From Actinobacteria bacterium UBA2184 (lineage in GTDB: Bacteria; Actinomycetota; Coriobacteriia; Anaerosomatales; Anaerosomataceae), in NCBI GenBank assembly GCA_002328745.1, contig DCVQ01000033.1, positions 1 through 31,229 of the forward strand: DNA of 31,229 nucleotides, in the 5' to 3' direction. Within the stretch, counting starts at the first letter, position 1. Every line of letters starts with the position of its first letter. The notes beneath the pieces are model-generated. The model saw nothing but the letters and a program-made list of their open reading frames with translations. It did not search any database and was not told where the DNA came from. Positions 30,099 to 31,229 of the stretch are shown piece by piece. The position numbers were made by a program, and so were the translations under genes.

Positions 30099-31126
30099 CT
30101 CGTATCACCTGCCCGCGACAGTGCCGGACGCACGCGTTTCGCGAACAGCCGCGTGCCGATGGAGCGAACGAGACCCGCAAGCCCGTGCGGCATGAACAGC
30201 ATCACCAGGATGAGCACCATGCCGTGGATGTCGGTCTCCCAGTCTTGCAGGAACGCGACAGTCTCGCGCGAGAGCCCGGGCAGGATCGCGTCGGCGTACG
30301 GGAGCAGCGTCAGGAGCACGGTCCCGATCACGGCGCCCGGCAGCGATCCCATCCCGCCGAGAGCCACCATCGTCACGAGCACGAGCGACAGGCTGACCGA
30401 GAAGGTCGACGGCGAGATGAAGCCCACGTAGTGCGCGTACAGCACTCCCGCGAGCCCGGCGAGCGCGGCCGACAGGGTGAACACCTGGACCTTCACGCGC
30501 CGTGTGTCGATGCCGCACGCCTGTGCTCCGCGCTCCGAGCCGTGTATCGCGCGCAGCGCGCGTCCCGGTCGCTTGCGCACGAGGTTTGACGCCATGATGA
30601 GCACCAGGAACGCGACCGACCAGATCAGCAGGTACTTGGCGACAGGGGTGTCGAACGCGTACGAGCCGACCTGCGCCGCGGGGATCTGCCGCAGCCCGTT
30701 CGACCCGCCCGTGACCGATTCGAACTCGCCGAACACGAACAGCACGATCTCCCCGAAGCCGAGCGTGGCCATCGCGAGGTAGTGCCCCTTGAGCCTGAGG
30801 CTCGGCATCGCCAGCAGCAGTCCGACGACGGCCGCCACCGCGACACCCGCGCCAAGAGCCAGTACCCACGGCATCCCGCCCTTGGTCAGGACGCCCGAGG
30901 TGTACGCTCCCAGGCCGAAGAACGCCGCATGACCCATCGAGATCTGGCCGGCGTATCCGAAGAGCAGCGACAGACCCGTCACCATGATCAGGTTGACGCC
31001 CACGAGTGTGAAGATGCGGACCAGATAGCGGTCCCCCGGCAGCAGCACGCTCAGGACGAGCGCCACCACGCACGCGAGCGCGGCGAGTCTCAGCCCCTGG
31101 CGTCGTATGGCGGCCGAGGCGATCAC
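30095..31126 (-). CDS. livM: Branched-chain amino-acid ABC transporter permease LivM
   Basis: A 343-residue polytopic membrane protein with LivM marks: LIMVTGLSLLFGYAGQISMGHAAFFGLGAY, LRLKGHYLAMATLGFGEI, RPGRALRAIHGSERGAQACGI and the transporter loop GGMGSLPGAVIGT. It is one of two permeases of the Liv importer. The GTG at 31126 is one base after the livH stop. The C-terminal end overlaps the livG ATG. Confidence 0.94.
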   Translation of the reverse strand: MIASAAIRRQGLRLAALACVVALVLSVLLPGDRYLVRIFTLVGVNLIMVTGLSLLFGYAGQISMGHAAFFGLGAYTSGVLTKGGMPWVLALGAGVAVAAVVGLLLAMPSLRLKGHYLAMATLGFGEIVLFVFGEFESVTGGSNGLRQIPAAQVGSYAFDTPVAKYLLIWSVAFLVLIMASNLVRKRPGRALRAIHGSERGAQACGIDTRRVKVQVFTLSAALAGLAGVLYAHYVGFISPSTFSVSLSLVLVTMVALGGMGSLPGAVIGTVLLTLLPYADAILPGLSRETVAFLQDWETDIHGMVLILVMLFMPHGLAGLVRSIGTRLFAKRVRPALSRAGDTR

Positions 31127-31127
31127 G

Positions 31128-31229
31128 CTACGACTTCTCCTTGTGCGCGCGGCCGAACAGGCCCTGCGGCCTGATGAACAGCACGGCGAGCAGGATGATC
31201 AGCGCCACCGCGTCCTTGAAAGCCGACGA
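31128..31229 (-). CDS. livH: Branched-chain amino-acid ABC transporter permease LivH, C-terminal end (5' part outside window)
   Basis: Only the last 33 residues are visible, ending LIILLAVLFIRPQGLFGRAHKEKS. The final helix followed by RPQGLFG is the standard C-terminus of LivH/LivM permeases. Position before livM identifies it as LivH. The stop TAG lies one base before the livM start. Confidence 0.85.
   Translation of the reverse strand, partial: SSAFKDAVALIILLAVLFIRPQGLFGRAHKEKS

Noticed and set aside
1..31229. Prophage, insertion sequence, CRISPR or toxin-antitoxin system
   Set aside because: No transposase, integrase, direct-repeat array, tRNA-linked junction or toxin-like pair was found. 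Gene order is that of conserved chromosome.

Overview
The window is about 31 kb of GC-rich bacterial chromosome, densely packed with housekeeping genes and with no mobile elements, CRISPR arrays, rRNA or tRNA genes that I can see. Gene content and order (ftsK, rodZ-like, rimO, pgsA, cinA, thpR, recA, recX, rny, spoVS, miaB, miaA, dapF, dapL, hflX, lexA, nrdR) follow a layout widely shared by Gram-positive bacteria. High GC, CGAAC-N4-GTTCG SOS boxes, a LysM protein divergent from lexA, the LL-diaminopimelate aminotransferase route, SpoVS, and a PaaK/branched-chain amino-acid transporter cluster point to an anaerobic or amino-acid-using actinobacterium, plausibly of the Coriobacteriia or a related deep lineage. 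The rank below phylum is inference.

Layout: (1) 1-5485, plus strand: end of ftsK, a RodZ-like membrane HTH protein, yajQ, rimO, pgsA, cinA and thpR, mostly overlapping or a few bases apart. (2) 5482-7307: recA-recX behind a LexA-controlled promoter. (3) 7601-10713: rny, a GHKL ATPase and spoVS. (4) 10721-18749: PHP phosphoesterase, miaB, a LigB/MEMO-AMMECR1 fusion, miaA, dapF, dapL and hflX. The fusion lies where Firmicutes usually carry mutS-mutL. (5) 18746-19988: lexA on the minus strand, divergent from a small membrane LysM protein, with three SOS boxes between them. (6) 20052-24107: a nucleotide island (nrdR with two NrdR boxes, thioredoxin-like protein, dut, two NCS2 nucleobase permeases), closed by a strong terminator. 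(7) 24183-25709: a lone processive-type GT2 glycosyltransferase with its own promoter. (8) 25960-31229, minus strand: livH(partial)-livM-livG-livF-paaK followed by three small uncharacterised genes.

The most informative signals lie between genes. There is a complete SOS circuit: recA and the LysM gene share the same promoter architecture with the LexA box in the -35/-10 spacer. Upstream of nrdR is a NrdR operator pair 31 bp apart. A terminator/promoter/dyad block precedes the glycosyltransferase. Unexplained items are the GHKL ATPase paired with SpoVS, the MEMO-AMMECR1 fusion, a promoter-like signal pointing into a convergent region, and a possibly structured leader before the first permease.
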